The notes under the pieces: model-generated | What the model saw: only the letters and a program-made list of their open reading frames with translations | Databases searched by the model: none | Told to the model about the DNA's origin: nothing | Source: Centropus unirufus | Lineage: Eukaryota > Chordata > Aves > Cuculiformes > Centropidae | DNA length: 64,000 nt | NCBI GenBank assembly: GCA_013397695.1 | Contig: VYZI01000075.1 | Coordinates: 882,229-946,228 of the forward strand | Direction: 5' to 3' | Shown here: piece by piece, positions 11,611-24,873 of the stretch | Layout: each line of letters opens with the position of its first letter | How positions within the stretch are numbered: position 1 is the stretch's first letter | Made by a program: the position numbers and the translations under genes

Positions 11611-14600
11611 GCCTACCTTAGTGTTAAAAATGTTTTTAGGGATATGCAGACCTTCACTTTAAGCATGGAATGACTGCCTTTTCAATCAGCACCAGAATAG
11701 AAAGGAAATGCAGAATATTTATTCACACAGGCTAACAGGATGAGCTCAGCTGCACTTGACCTCTGAGGAGGGTTTAGCCTAGAAGTCTGAAGTCTAATTT
11801 CAGTTTTGCAAATGGTTTTTAGTTCATCCAAAAGCCTGAACCAAAATCTTAGATGTGAGCCTTGCACCCAGATTTTGCAGTCTGGTCTTATCCCTGACCC
11901 GTAGCTAGATTAAATCGAATTCAGCCAAAACACAGTGCTCTCACAGTCTGCTATGGCTGTTGAAACGACTAGAACAGAAAAAGAAGTCATTCTGTTCAAT
12001 CTTCATTCTGCAGAAGGTCAGCTAGGTTTCATGGGACAACTCGCAAAGGGATATTCACTTTCTGTGATTTACTGGCTTTAAAATCAACAGAAAGGGAAAG
12101 ACTCGACGGAATCGATAAGGTTGGCACATCCTTTGTGAATTACTTTCTTTTCACCTGAATCAAAGAAATAGCTGGTTCTGTAGCAAAGCAAGTGCTTGTA
12201 CCACCAGTTCTAGGGCCCGGAACAAAACTTGTTTAGAAATACAGCTCTAAAACATCACCCTGTTCTCAACTAGTACAAAAATGCCACTGTTCAACCTGGA
12301 CCACAGCTAGAAACTACTTAGTTCTGGTAGCACTACCTGCTGTACAAACACAAGCGAAAGCAAAGAATTGCACACCAAGGAACGTGAGCCGTGTACATGT
12401 GAAATGGACCATAATTTCGAAGCAGCTGCAGTAAAATCTTATCTTAATATGAACTCAGAAGCAAACACAATGCAAATTTTTATGGTTTCTTTTAAATGTT
12501 TGATGGGTTTTAGTTTTCTTAGTTTGGAGGAAATTTTCTTCATGTTATTTTATTTTTGCTTTTATTGTTTGTTGTAAAGAATAAAAATGTACAACTCTAG
12601 ATAGACTACAAATGAAAAAAAAAAAAGGTGGCCAGTTGGCAGGAATGCCAAATCTTCTGTGGCTTGTATTGTTTCTGTGGTGACACTATGCTGCTGTAGG
12701 ATGAACTACTGGAGTGGTGCGATGGCTCAGCTGTGAGGCCGAAGCACAAAGCCACTCGAGAGGGATGCAGGGGCTGAGCCACCAAGGCTGCAGGGGGAAC
12801 ACAACTGGGCCAATTTGGATCAGTCAAAAGACTGAGAGAGGATCAGGAAATAAAAGAAACCATTCCCTGACAGATAAAAAGCATGAAACCAAAGCCAGCC
12901 CATTGGGTAACGGTGCTGAATCAGTACAAACGCACGTATTTAGGCCTTGATTGTGCAGGCTCCTGCCCGACCAGGCCTTGCTATCAATTCACCTGGAGGA
13001 GGCTTATTCCAAGCCTATGGTGCTAGCAATGCCAGGCCAGCAGAACCTGATGCTTTGTTAAAACTAAAAAAAAATAGAGAACACACACAATCCCCTCTAC
13101 CCCCCTCCAAAAAACGCCAACAACAAGGTGAGAAGTAACAAATGCCATTGGGTAAGCAGCAGCTCTGCCTGGCCAAAGCTGCAGACTGGCTTGTCTGCCC
13201 TCAACACTAATGTCCGTGTCTTGTACCCATGCAAGCCTCTGGTTCCAGCCCCTCTCCCACGCATTCCAAGCAGAGTGCACTGAAGATGTGACAGAAGCAG
13301 CTGCTCCCCCTCAGGGAGTCAAGCGTTTTGTCACCTCTGAAAGTCTCTAGCACTTCCTTTACTGTGATTGTAAAGGTCACCACATGCAGTACGGCCACTT
13401 GATCTGGGAACTTTTCGTAACACATTTTTATGCTGATTTTACTATTTTAATTCCTTGTTTGGAATGTATTTTTTTTTTCTCATTTCTTCTGTGTAACAAC
13501 AATAAAAAATATTAATTTACTGGGTATTTTTACTGTGCATATACAATGTCTCCTTGCTGATTTTGTGTTTCTGACCGTTTCAGCATGGAGTAGGTAGCCA
13601 GGTGAACCTCTGTGGCAGGGAGTTTTGGGCCACTGTCACGCCCATCAGTCCTGATGCTCTGCCCCGGAGCTACCCAGCATCCCACTGAAGCTAACACTGT
13701 CCCAGCTGGCAGCAGTCTTCCTGTCTGGGGAATCTCGAAATGCACCCCACAGAGCACATCCAACACAAGCCAGCCAGGCAGCACTGAAACCATTGTACCT
13801 GGCTGGTGTTGCAACATGTCTCAGGTGCCCTGAAGCATGCTCGCCCCTCACTGCTACAGCCAGTCCCACATCCAGTGGCCGTTTGTCCACAGCTCCAGGG
13901 AGAAGGCAGCTTGCTGCAAAGAATTGCCCTGGGGAGGCTACTTGCTGCCCAGAAATCCCAGACGAATGGCTAAGTCCCTCTTCCTCACTCTAGCAAAATT
14001 TCCAGGAGGAAAAAGTAGAGTAGTATGAGCATTTTTCTCTAGATTGGGATCTGATTCTTCAGCTGTTTGATGCAGTGGCACAGATATTCGGTTTCATTAA
14101 TCCTGAACCAGGCCATCTGTCACCAGTGGAACAGGTTTCAAGGATTTATAGCATAGAAACACAGAGTATGTAACTACTCCCTGTTCATTAAATGGATCTG
14201 CTCACGGGCGTAGCAGAATCCTTCGTGTTCCCCTTCTGAAGTGGAGTGGTTCCGGGTGTGAGACTGAACCAGGCAGAAATACTACAAGGCTCTTTTTAAA
14301 GAAGCCTAAAAGGGTTAATGGCAGGCAAAAACCAGGCGTTTCTTTCCTTTTTCTTTAATTTGGTCTTTTACAATTCCTTTCAAAAACTTAGAGGCCTTCT
14401 GGGAGGAGCATCCTGTTTCCTCACACCTCCTTCCTAGCTCCAGATGGACCAAAGGTGAAATATTTTCAGACTGACCGTGTCTCTGTGGCTGGTCACTGCT
14501 ATGCTTTTATTCCACAACTGCCTCCTAGAAGAATTCAATCTAAATTAAAGGAACCAGCACCAATGTGTATATACGCATATTTATCTGTCAATCTTTTGAT

Positions 14601-17600
14601 CTTTCAGTCACTCAGATGTTCTGTCATTTGCTACCTGGTCTTGGTCACCAGCAGTGAAGTTCCTGGACCCTTCTGGATCTCAAGTTTTACCTTCTACAGC
14701 CAGCTCTTTCACAAACTGTCTCCCTCATTTGCAAAGCTGCGGACTGGATTTACTTTCTCGGTATTGCAAGGACTTACGTTCTTAAAATTTATGGTTTACA
14801 CTATGTTTATATACAACCTGACATAGTGCTGCTTAGATTGTTAGGGAGGTCCTGCTGGGCTGTCTGGGGACGAGAAGACAGAACCCAAGACTCCTGTTAA
14901 ACTCAGAAGCAGGATTCTCCTTGACCACTGTGGAAACAAACTGATACACAGAAGAAATAACTGTGTTCTTTGGCTCCTTTTATTACCATTAAGACACATC
15001 AGCAGATGGTATTAAAAATACCACTTTTAACATGTACCCTGCTGTCCAAAACCACTTAGAGGGAAAGAAGACAGAAAAACCGGAAGCATCTCTGCTGAGC
15101 AGAGTCTTCACTCCACCTAGTTAAATTGATCATTACAAAAGCCAAGGAGAGTTGCATTTTGAGCCACACAAACAACAATACACCACCACAGCAATGCTGT
15201 TCTGCTTGCTGGACTAGGCAGAGCTAGTTCCACTAATTACATCTTGTGTTTTGACTTCTACAAACTTTCTGTCACTGTGTCCAGGAGGCTTTTATAATCT
15301 TTTTCTTAAGGAAAATAAAGAGTAACCACCATAATTACTGCAACCAACCTTATATTTTTAGTGCAAGTCTCACAAATCTCTGGCTAAAAAAGCTCTATAA
15401 TGCTTTTCCCTGTATAAAGCAAAAAATTGTCCAGTCAGTTTTTGTAGGAAGTGAACAGTTCACATTTAGGGAGTTCTCATTTTCATTCTCATTTCCCCTT
15501 GCTTAGTTCATCACTGTTCCAAAGAATTCACTCTGGGTCTAACAGGTTTGGTGTTCTCTGCAATCTGCCACCTCCCAGCCTTAGGAAAGTGATATCCACC
15601 CCTTCTGAGCTAAGACAGCAGGGAAGACAGAAGAGCATATGTTAAGAGGAGAGGAGACAGATATTTGAGAAGCAGAGATTTAGCTCTGGAACCAGCATAG
15701 AAATCAGCAACTGAGACTCCCACACCGCTATCAACAAAGCAAATCAACAGAGTCACTCATCCCTGAGGTCACTCATTAATCTTTTCCCTTCGAACAATCT
15801 GGTCACCAGGTAAAGACCACTGAAAGTTTAAAAAGAGTCCCTAAAGAAAGTCTTCCAAGCCCTTGTCTGAAGGAGATCCTAGTCTAATGAAGGGTGCTTT
15901 CACATGAGGTTTGCTGTCCTTGAGCCTACAGCATCTGACTCCAGGCAGAAACTGTCCCTCTTCCAGAACTAAAATCAGTAAGAACATAGTTCCTAAAATG
16001 TAAAATAAACTGCAGTTAAGCTTAATTTGGAGTGAATTCATTAAAATCAGTTTTACAGTCTTTGCCTCTTGCTTTCCCGTCTCACTCAGTTACAAATTAT
16101 CCTAGCAGCAGAGTGACCATCCCAAGAGGCAGTCAAGGTCTTACCTGGTCAAGGTAAGGAGAAACCTCACAGGGCCTCAGAAATAGGCTCCCATTAAGGA
16201 ATATGAATTTTAATTAGTACCTCAGCCCCACAGCACTTTTGCAAGCCTAGTTCCTTAGCCAGCTCTGCTTGTAAACAGGCTGCTTTGAATAAATTTGATA
16301 AAGCATTGTAACAGTCCTCACCTCAACACGCACCGTGTGGGAGGGCAGAAGATAAGTCCTTGCCCGCATGCAGATCTCTGGGAGGATGGAGTTGTTCGTT
16401 TGCCCCTCAGGCCTGCCTACCCTGCCCAAACCTGGGTGAGCAGCTGCCAAGGCTGCTTTTGTATCAGCCCGGCTGGCAGTGATGCCAGGGTAGAGAAAGC
16501 TCTCACTGGTTTCAGGGACTAGAAAACTGCCTTCCAGCTAGGATTTGAAACAGGAAGGAGTTGATCCGGGAGCACCGGAAGCAAGAGGCTCAAGAACACC
16601 AGGAATTCTTGGTAAAGAACTGCTTTCAGTCTTTTTAGTTGGGCACTGGCTGGCTTCAGCGAAGGAAGCGTTGCATGTGTCCTACACACAGACAGAGTTT
16701 GCTTGGAAACCAGAGCAGGAAACCCAGCACGCACATCCTCTCCCTCCACAGCCCCGCGCTAAGCTACTTCTGCATTAGCAGAGAGCCAAACCCTGAGGGG
16801 GGGTGTTAACAGATGTCAGCAGGCTGTCCAGAAGCAATGATCACAGACAAAAATAACCTTAAAAGATCCTTCCAAATATAGTTCCTCATAATTGGTGCTG
16901 TATCAGTTTCCTTTCAAGCTGTGTCTGGCAGCGTGTCTCTCTTGTTCCCTTTCAGACAACTCCAGCAGGTCCTGAAACGTCAGGGCCTTTCTTTAGAGAG
17001 GCAGAATGGGGGAAACAAACTTCAGGGTCACAACAGACAAGAAGACGGAGAGTTCTTCCTCCCAAATGTTTAACTTTGAAGGCTCCCTAGCTAATCAGTC
17101 ATAAGCAGGGTGAGCTTACCAGGGGCTGATGAGCCTCAGGACACAGCTTTTCCAAGGCACTGCTGTACACGTGGTAAGAAGACGCTGCAAGGTCTAAGCC
17201 TGGGCATGGTGACACGGGGAAGCCGGGTGTGGGATGTGGGTTGCTGTTAATAAAACCTCATCGCTCCCACCTGCAGTTCTTCAGTCTCTCAGGGCCAATT
17301 TGAGGCACCTGGTATGAAGCTGTGTGTTACAACCTGATTTAAATTTCCTGTGTGCTCCCAGCATAGAACATGGAGAAGAGAACACAAAATATTGGATTTC
17401 TCTTCCTTTTTGTACCTTGGAAATTTTTACTGGCTTTCATACAATTGTTGGTAAAACCCTGCCATTTCACAAAAGAAGAGGACAGATTTACCCGGTGCCT
17501 TGGCTGTGGTACCTGCGAAAAAGGCACAAAGCTAGTGTCAGATTGCATCGGGTGGCTGCGTGCCATGGGTGCAGGACAAGCCTGGCTGGGGACTAAGAAA

Positions 17601-18559
17601 CGGCCATTTTTGCTTTTGAGCCATCTAGGGAATTCATGAGACCTACTAGCCAAAATATGCCATTTGAAGGGACCCAATATTGCCTGCAAGCAACTGAAGA
17701 CAAACATTAATGACTTCAGAGAAAGGCAAAGTCAGAGTTAGGCTGTTTTGGGGTTTTTTTATATGAGGGCAAGTTCTTACAATGTGGCCCTTGCAGGTCC
17801 AGCTGCAGAACCTCCGGGCTGAGCAAGCCCCTCCTCTGGGGACAAGACAAACTGGCCAGGAGAAGTATGATCCATCGTGCCAGGCCCTGTAAGTGCACCT
17901 GCCCTGGAAAACAGCAGGGTGTAAACTGTACTCAGGGACAAGAAATCTATGGTTACTCAACCTGGAGGGAATCATCCCCGAAGAATCACAGTGGTTGCAG
18001 ATCTGACCTGTGCCAGATGACCAACTAGCAGCTGCAAGCTGTAGGGATCATATGCAAATGAATGCTAATTTTTTGAGTTGACCCACAACTTAGATTTGGA
18101 TGTGATGCTAATATTGCCCTTCTACAGGGTCATTACTGGGTAGGGGTTGCTGATGAAAGCATGACTTGTGAAGCCATGACTCATGCTGTGGCTCTTCAGT
18201 GGGGTGATGAACTGGAAAGAACAATCCTTCCTGGGATTCTCCAATTTGAAGTGAGAACAGCCTGCCAAGGAGAGAGTCCCTATGGGCTGTTTCACTCTGC
18301 ACTCTCTGCTGCACATGCAAACACAGAACCATCATCATCGAGACAGAATCTGCTCCTGCATGAGTACAAATCCAAAGGGTATGGCATTTCGTGATCTGAG
18401 ACTTCCTTCCCACCAGGGAAAAGTCAGGGAGGAGGAAGAATGAACAATACACTGCATTGCTCTCACCATCTGACCAGCATAACTGTTTCAACAGGTGCAC
18501 AAATACAAACTGAAGAGCAAAAGAGGAACGAATAAAAAAATCTTGTTCTCACATTAATC

Positions 18560-18730
18560 CGCAATGCAACTGTAAGCAAGCAATTAATTTCTTTGTTTCT
18601 TGGTCTGTAAATAAGGTGTCAGGTTTTTGCTCCGTGGAGATACATCAATGCCTTCTCTTGCTAATGCCATTAAATTGTAAAGTGCTTTTGGATATTTAGC
18701 TCCCAAGGCACTTTAGAAATGCATGATTAA
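18560..18730 (+). repeat. MIR-like CORE-SINE fossil, more decayed
   Basis: Weak but ordered match to MIR-type SINE: a pyrimidine-rich block ending TTGGTCTGTAAATA (18600-18613), then ATTAAATTGTAAAGTGCTTTTGGAT, then a tail resembling the reptile/bird version (CCCAAGGCACTTTAGAAATGCA). More diverged than the copy near 11.5 kb. Confidence 0.5.
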
Positions 18731-18987
18731 ATTACACTCAATTATAAACCAAAGCAGGTGATCTTGTAAAGGAAGGGATATTGCCCTGTTGGTGTTGCTC
18801 TGAGGTAGTAACAGTCTACCGAATGCTCTGGGGGAATCAAGGGTAACTGCATGTGCAATTTATTTCCCAGTGCCCACTGCAGATCTGCCATTTACAGCCT
18901 GTATTTAAACCCATTTTTTTCCAGTCTTTATTATCTCCTTTTGCATCAGTGTGGGATTCCAACGGGTAAATCCCCTGGTAAAACCTA

Positions 18988-19432
18988 AATCATAGAATGG
19001 TTGGGCTGGAAGGAACCTTAAAGATCATCCAGTTCCAACTCTGCTACCATGGGCAGGGACACGTCCCACCAGCCCAGGCTGCTCAAAGCTCCATCCATCC
19101 TGGCCTTGAACACCTCTGGGGAAGGAGCTTCCACAGCTTCTCTGGGCAACCTGTTCCAGTGCTTCACCTCCCTTGCAGTAAAGAATTTCTTGAAGAATTT
19201 CTTCCTAGTATTTAATCTCAATCTACCCTCTTACAGCTTAAAACGTCCCTCCTTGTCCTATCACTCCATGCCCTTGTAAAAAGTCCCTCCCCAGCTTTCT
19301 TGCAGGCCCCCTTCAGGTACTGGAAGGCTGCTATAAGGTCTCCCTGCGTTCTCTTCTCCAGGCTGAACAACCCCCATTCTCTCAGCCTGTCCTCATAGCA
19401 GAGATGCTCCAGCCCTCTGATCATCTTTGTGG
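18988..19432 (-). mobile_element. CR1 LINE, 5'-truncated
   Basis: Reads on the minus strand as a CR1 3' end. The plus strand starts with the reverse complement of the CR1 tail (CATAGAATGGTTGGGCTGG) followed by AAGGAACCTTAAAGATCATCC, the usual lead-in, and continues through the AACAACCCCCATTCTCTCAGCCTG block. Similarity stops near 19432. It carries only part of the reverse-transcriptase C-terminal region and the 3' UTR, so it cannot move. It sits just downstream, in minus-strand terms, of the last recognisable IGSF22-like fossil exon. Confidence 0.93.
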
Positions 19433-19652
19433 TAGCACTGTATGCCAGAATTCTCTTATGAGACCTCATTCTCAGGAAAAAGAATAGTATCCTCCTTATC
19501 CTTCAGAGTTTTTTTTTCCATCTCAGGTTTGTGCAAATAAACCTTGTGACTTGCCATGAATAACAGGAAATCAGTTCACATTTGCTCGTGTCCTGCCTGA
19601 AGACAGGCAGGCTGTTATCAAGGAAATGTGCTGCAAGGCACAACCAACCTAC

Positions 19653-19790
19653 CTTTCCTTCATTTGCTGCTCTTCGATACTTGCCTACATACGCAGGAGC
19701 TACTGAAGCTATTTCAGACTCTGTAAAATCCGGACCTACAGTACTTCCATACAAGAAGATGACTACAGCACATATCTGGAAGTGCTCTTT
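19653..19790 (-). pseudogene. IGSF22: Fossil Ig-domain exon (C-terminal half of an I-set domain)
   Basis: Minus-strand frame reads an E-to-F-strand pattern VAPAYVGKYRRAANEGK, matching the I-set consensus 'a.v.p.D.GkYrC.A.N..G' with tyrosine in place and arginine at the cysteine position. It ends at a consensus donor, AAAG|GTAGGT (gt at 19652-19651). The frame is open but the expected Asp and Cys are gone. The upstream boundary is not clear. It is the lowest-coordinate, hence most C-terminal, fossil found. Confidence 0.7.
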
Positions 19791-22700
19791 CTCAGCTGCC
19801 CATGTAGCCAAAGTAACATACCCATGGTCTAATTACATCAGTCAAGGAAGGCTGATAGTTAAATACCACTACATGATTCGGCATCCAATTATTCATCTTA
19901 GAGTACTCTTTATTCTGTTATTTTAATGCATTGCCTATTGATCCTAATGGGATTAGAAGTCTTGTAGCAGCATCTGGATAGGCTTCTGAAGATATATATA
20001 GTCTGGTAATATATATTAATATGCAATTTGTTTTATATTACTTTTTTATTACAACAGGCACAGGCTAAGTAAAAAAAAATTGGCTTGGATCTCACTATTC
20101 AGACTAACTGCATTCTGCTTTGCCCCTGACTGGGCAGGAGGATCTGGACCATTCTGATTTGAAGAGCTGGGGCATGTTCAGCTTTGCCTGGGAGCTCTGC
20201 TAATGAGACATTCTAACTACTGACTTGGCCCAAACAGAGAGTGACTGAACAAAGGAGAAGGTGTTTACCTGGTGGGATGACTTCTGAGTGTTTCATGTGC
20301 TTTTAGGGACTTGATAGAGCTTCTGGCCCAGAAAGACTGTCACACAGTCTCCTACACATGACAGATTTGTTTGCTTTTCATTTAGGAAAAAAATCCCAGT
20401 GAAACTGGAAATATGCTGCAAGACAACAGACTTATGATGCCAATCTTCTGTCACATCAAGACATGATAGTTATCACCCCCGACCTGCACGTGAATGGCCC
20501 CTACTGTCTTGAATTTTAATTTGAACAGCAACTGTATGAACTGCTATGCAATGTGCTCACACATACCTGTTGTAAAAGGAAGCCTGGTCCAGAAAAGATT
20601 GCCATCAAAGGGATGGGATAGGACAGAAACTGTTCTTGTGTTTATTCCCCAGGTGAGGACCGGATAGGCTTGTGATACCCAAAGCTACAGAGGGAGCCTG
20701 AGCTTAATCTGCAGTCTTGTATACAAGAGCACACATCTTTTTCCAGTGCTGTCATGAATTTTTACGCTTACCTCTCTCTTTGGTGATGCACTGCTATTCC
20801 TGTGAATCCAGAGGGTCAATGTTCCCAGAATCACTGTGGGCAACAGCTCAGAAGTGTTTCCTCCCTGGGAGCAGGTCCGTGACAGCGTACTTACTGCTGT
20901 AGACCTTGTCTGTGGCTGTGAACTGCGCGACAGTACTGAGGTCACGTTTTGAGACACCGCAATCGGCCTGCTAGCTGTCTTCTACACCCAGGCTAGCATT
21001 TAGGATCACAGTGCTGGGGACTTGTTCAAGCAGCTGCAGAGCAGTGGTGGTCAGGAGAAACCTAAGAATTAACAAGCATGCTCAAGTATTTGTTTCTCCT
21101 GTTTGGGACCCTCCCTCTGTCCTTTCCTGGGGCAGGAATTCTTCACTTCAGCTCCTCGTTTATAAAAACCCTGTGTGTCCAAGAAGTTATTTCTTTCCTT
21201 GATTTCTCCTACCCTGAGCAACCCGAGGACCAGTCTGCCCTGTGCGTGTAATTTCATTCTGATGATAAAATAATTGTGTTAGTTGTAGAAGGCCATCTCT
21301 GAAGAGACGACAAGTACACAATAAACTGCAATGGTCCCTAGCCCCCAGGAGGTCATTACAGTAAGAGGAATGTCTCTAAGGAACAATCCAGCCGGCCTCC
21401 ACCTGGCTGTCACAGACCCCCCTGCAATGGACTGCTGAGACAGTCCATTGCTGAGGGGACAGACAGACACTGTTTGTGGTAGTGCTGTTATGGGGTTCTT
21501 TCTGATCAATTAATAGCATGAAAAACAAGGCAGCATTTGGGGATAACTGGAGCAATAACTACTTCACCTTTCTCACCCTACTGGAATGAGTGAGAAAAGC
21601 CCCAGCAGTACCTTCTTTATCCCTCAGCTCTGAACTATGCTGCTCAGGTTAAGTGGTTCTGAGATGGCAAACTTGGGAAACACAGTGACAAGTGGTAGGG
21701 AGATCTTTTCTACTCAGGAAAGATCTTTCTCTCCTTGAGTAGAAACAACATTTTGAATCATTCTTGTGGCATTTTTTGGATAAAAGGTGTGTACGTTTGA
21801 TATATTTTGTTTGTTTTTTTTCAAGAAAAAACAACCTTTCCAACTCTAGTACTGATGCAAGAATTGTGTGAAATTTTCATCAGCAGAGCAGTACTTCCTG
21901 TTGATACCCAGAGGTGACCGAGATGCTAATTTGCTCTATACTGTATCTGCAATTTGCATTTAATTGTCATAAAGGGCATCTCCTTCATTATTATTATAAT
22001 TATAGCTTGAGGATAATCTGGTACAGGTCAGGTACAAATCACTCGGTGATGTGCATGATGGTTCTCGTCTTCCCTCTTGTTGATATGACTTCTTTTTGCC
22101 AAATCATTCCTGGTGGGGGTAAGCCCTGGCCAAAACAAGTGTGCAGCTTTAACATTCTATTTCCTGACTTATGTGGCAACAGAAACAAGCCACATCTTTG
22201 AGCATAAAAGTGATGTCTGTATCTACAAGAGCCATGTAGACATGATCAGCCTGATAGAAAAATGTTTCAAGGACAAGATTCCTAAAGATTTCTTCAAGCT
22301 GTAAAGGCAGTGGCAGATTTGATCTCCAGCAAAGTGCACAGAGTTGGCTTGGAAGATGCCACATAAAAATTATGCCACCGGTTGTTGGTTTGATTATCCT
22401 GAAACCTGAGGGAAAACAAGCTGGTGTGATACAGAAAATCTTGTACAATTTAGACTGAGAGATACCTTTTTACACTGGGGCTGATTCTGCAAGGTACTGT
22501 AGAGCCTCAGCTCATGCGCTAGTCTAGACATGAGAAAACGGGAAGCACAGAAATTGCCCTTAGCCTCCTCAGAAATGAGCTCAACATCCACGTTAATAAA
22601 AATTGTACCTCAGAAAGGACAGTGTTGCGACCTGAAGTGTTGTCTTTATAAGTGGCTCACTCCCCTGGGTCACTCAAGGTTTAATCAAGAATGATTTCAC

Positions 22701-23659
22701 TTCAGTTAGCATGAGCTGTAGTCCCGTGCTCAAAAAATTCTGCTTCTTGTGATGAATCAGAGAACTTCCCCAATGTTTTATGGTTTGCTGAACACTTGGT
22801 CTCCAGCTGCAGAGGGCTGGATTATGCAGCTGACAAATCTGCATGCGCAGAAGTCTTTCTACCCTAATGACCACAGGGAAGCTAATAAAAAGACTTAACT
22901 TTTAAACCAGTGGATTTCATGAGCCTAAAGCACTGCATGATTTTTTTCCAATAGTCAATGATTTTTAAACCAAAGTGACAGCTCGTGTGATAAAGGCCAA
23001 AGGGCGACTACAGCTTCCATAGCCCTGCAGCTGTATTTCACTTGATGCCCAAGAAAACACTAATTGCAGGATTTCACCTCCGAAAAGACACAGCACAGAA
23101 TCTCACAGGGAAAGATGCATGAATTCATGGTGCTGTCCCCGCAAGAGCCACCGTGTGGCTCTTCAGCCTCACAGTCAAATCAAACCTGTGGGGGAGGATA
23201 AAAGACAAACAGATGGAGAGAGAATTTTAAAAATTGAGAGAGTGAGAAGTTGCACAGAAGAGTGAAGCCATTTTTCAGTCTGTTGAGTCATGCTTGGAGA
23301 AGCGAATGACAGACTGAAAGAAGAAACCTTCCAATTGTTTCAGCAGAAGGCAGTTAGTGTAAGGACTGCAATGCCACCAGCTCTCCTGACTCCTGCACCA
23401 CTAGGAGAGACACTTTAAAGATTCAGCAACCAGCGGCTTTGCGATGAGTGCCTGTCTAGGACACTTTCAGATGTGGCAAGTGGAAAAGGAATATTTTAAA
23501 ATAGTTTCCGTAAAAAGTGAATGAGAACAAAGAAAAAGAAGAGGCAACTTTAAAGCCTCATTAGATGATTTTATGGTCCACCTTCTGCCACAAACAATTT
23601 TGTATCCTATCTGTTCCTTATAGAACTTCTCACACTCTTCCATACAATACTGCATGGAG

Positions 23660-23775
23660 CTATTAACGCACCAAGGAGCTTGTCTGGAGCCTTCAGTCTC
23701 TCTGGGATGTTTTCTCTATCTGGAGATGTGGTAACAAAGCCGCGTTGCACAGATTGGCTGTGTAGTTCCAAAATG
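23660..23775 (-). pseudogene. Possible fossil exon (FN3 end / linker)
   Basis: After a TTCTAG acceptor-like site, the minus strand reads a stretch including ENIPERLKAPDKLLGAL, which resembles the proline-rich linker and A strand found between FN3 and Ig domains of the titin/MyBP-C family. There is no diagnostic Trp or Cys, so this is a weak call supported mainly by its position inside the relic. Confidence 0.3.
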
Positions 23776-23999
23776 AAGACTAGAAGAGAAGCAATCATTG
23801 TATGTATCGCTCATATGGATGTTGCCTTTGGAGACACCTTCAGTGAAGCCTGAATGCCCTTCTGCTCTATAGGACTCAGTGTTATATAACAGGTTTTTGA
23901 ATCTCCCATCTTTTCTTGCTGGCTTTACAGCTACTGAGGGCAGTCAGCACCATACCTTGTAATCTGGGAGTATCTCAGGCATAAGAAATCTGAATTTCC

Positions 24000-24090
24000 T
24001 AATTAATAATTAAGAAATCATAAGTTCTAAACAATAAATATTTATAAATTATATATAAATAATTATAATATAAATAAATACTATTCTACG
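24000..24090. repeat. AT-rich low-complexity block
   Basis: Nearly pure A/T stretch built of AATAAATA/TATATAAAT-like words (24001-24085), inside the IGSF22 relic. No gene signal. Confidence 0.8.
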
Positions 24091-24707
24091 TCAAATAGTA
24101 AGCTATCTAGGGATTTCATGGCAGGTTATGATACCTTCACCCTCAAGACATAGTTAGTGACTTTGAAGAATGATAATACTATTTAAGTTCTAGCATGCTA
24201 ACACTTGACTGTTCATCCCACTCAAACTGAGCACCTGAAACAATCACCGTATTTTCAACAAATGGGCAGCTTTCATTAATTCCACAAGTGTTTTCTCTGT
24301 TAAAAGGCTTGATGGGGACAGACGAAAGGAGCATAGTAACAGCATGAGGAATGTTTTTCTCTGTCATACATTAGGGTCTTGGGGAACCTACACATGAGCA
24401 CTGAGCATTGAAGGTATTTATATCTTAAAGCAACTTTATCACGTTCACCTCTGCTATTTGCATATACTGAATTCCCTCCCAAAATGGGCTTCCTTTACTG
24501 TGTTCTAATCTTAATAGTCACACATTTTTAATGAATAATATCACACTTTTAGGCACTTATTATTATTTATAGCAAATAGTATTAAAGCTCTCATTAATCT
24601 TTAGTTAAGCTGTAAACATAATCCTGTCCATTATATTAATCCAAGCTGGAATTTGCCACATTCCCTCAGACTTGAGTCATAAATGCATAGATTTGATAAT
24701 CACATAC

Positions 24708-24873
24708 CTGTTTAGGAAAACCAGACAATAATCAGTGAAAGAAATATACCGATGGAATCCTTTGAACTGAGAGGTTGAGGGCGGGCTGAGAAGTCCACGG
24801 CCTGCGCAATTTACAGCTATCACATAGAACTCATTCTGCATCCTCCAGAATCCATTCACTTTGAATGTGGTAC
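24708..24873 (-). pseudogene. IGSF22: Fossil FN3-domain exon, still fully open
   Basis: 166 nt between a CTCTAG acceptor (ag at 24875-24874) and a CAG|GTATGT donor (gt at 24707-24706), with no stop. It reads GTTFKVNGFW, then NEFYVIAVNCAGRGLLSPPS, the classic FN3 F-G pattern 'YeF.ViAvN.aG.G.pS'. After the FN3 end the sequence (KGFHRYISFTDYC) no longer looks like a normal linker, so the donor may be fortuitous or the exon end eroded. It is the best-preserved piece of the relic. Confidence 0.78.

Larger units (their letters stand above)
7961..18987. other. Intergenic region between TMEM86A and the IGSF22 relic
   Basis: 11 kb with no exon I can support on either strand. The longest open frame of the window (177 codons, 10425-10958 +) lies here but has no recognisable domain, no homopolymer-free codon pattern typical of a gene, and no splice context. 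It contains two MIR-like SINE fossils (about 11470-11610 and 18560-18730) and two AATAAA hexamers on the + strand at 12580 and 13501. Otherwise unique non-coding sequence. Confidence 0.6.

Noticed and set aside
21279..21509. Minus-strand frame with AVYCVLVVSSE, as another Ig fossil
   Set aside because: Only a faint F-strand likeness, with no supporting B/C strand, and it overlaps an inverted repeat. Too weak to list as an exon.
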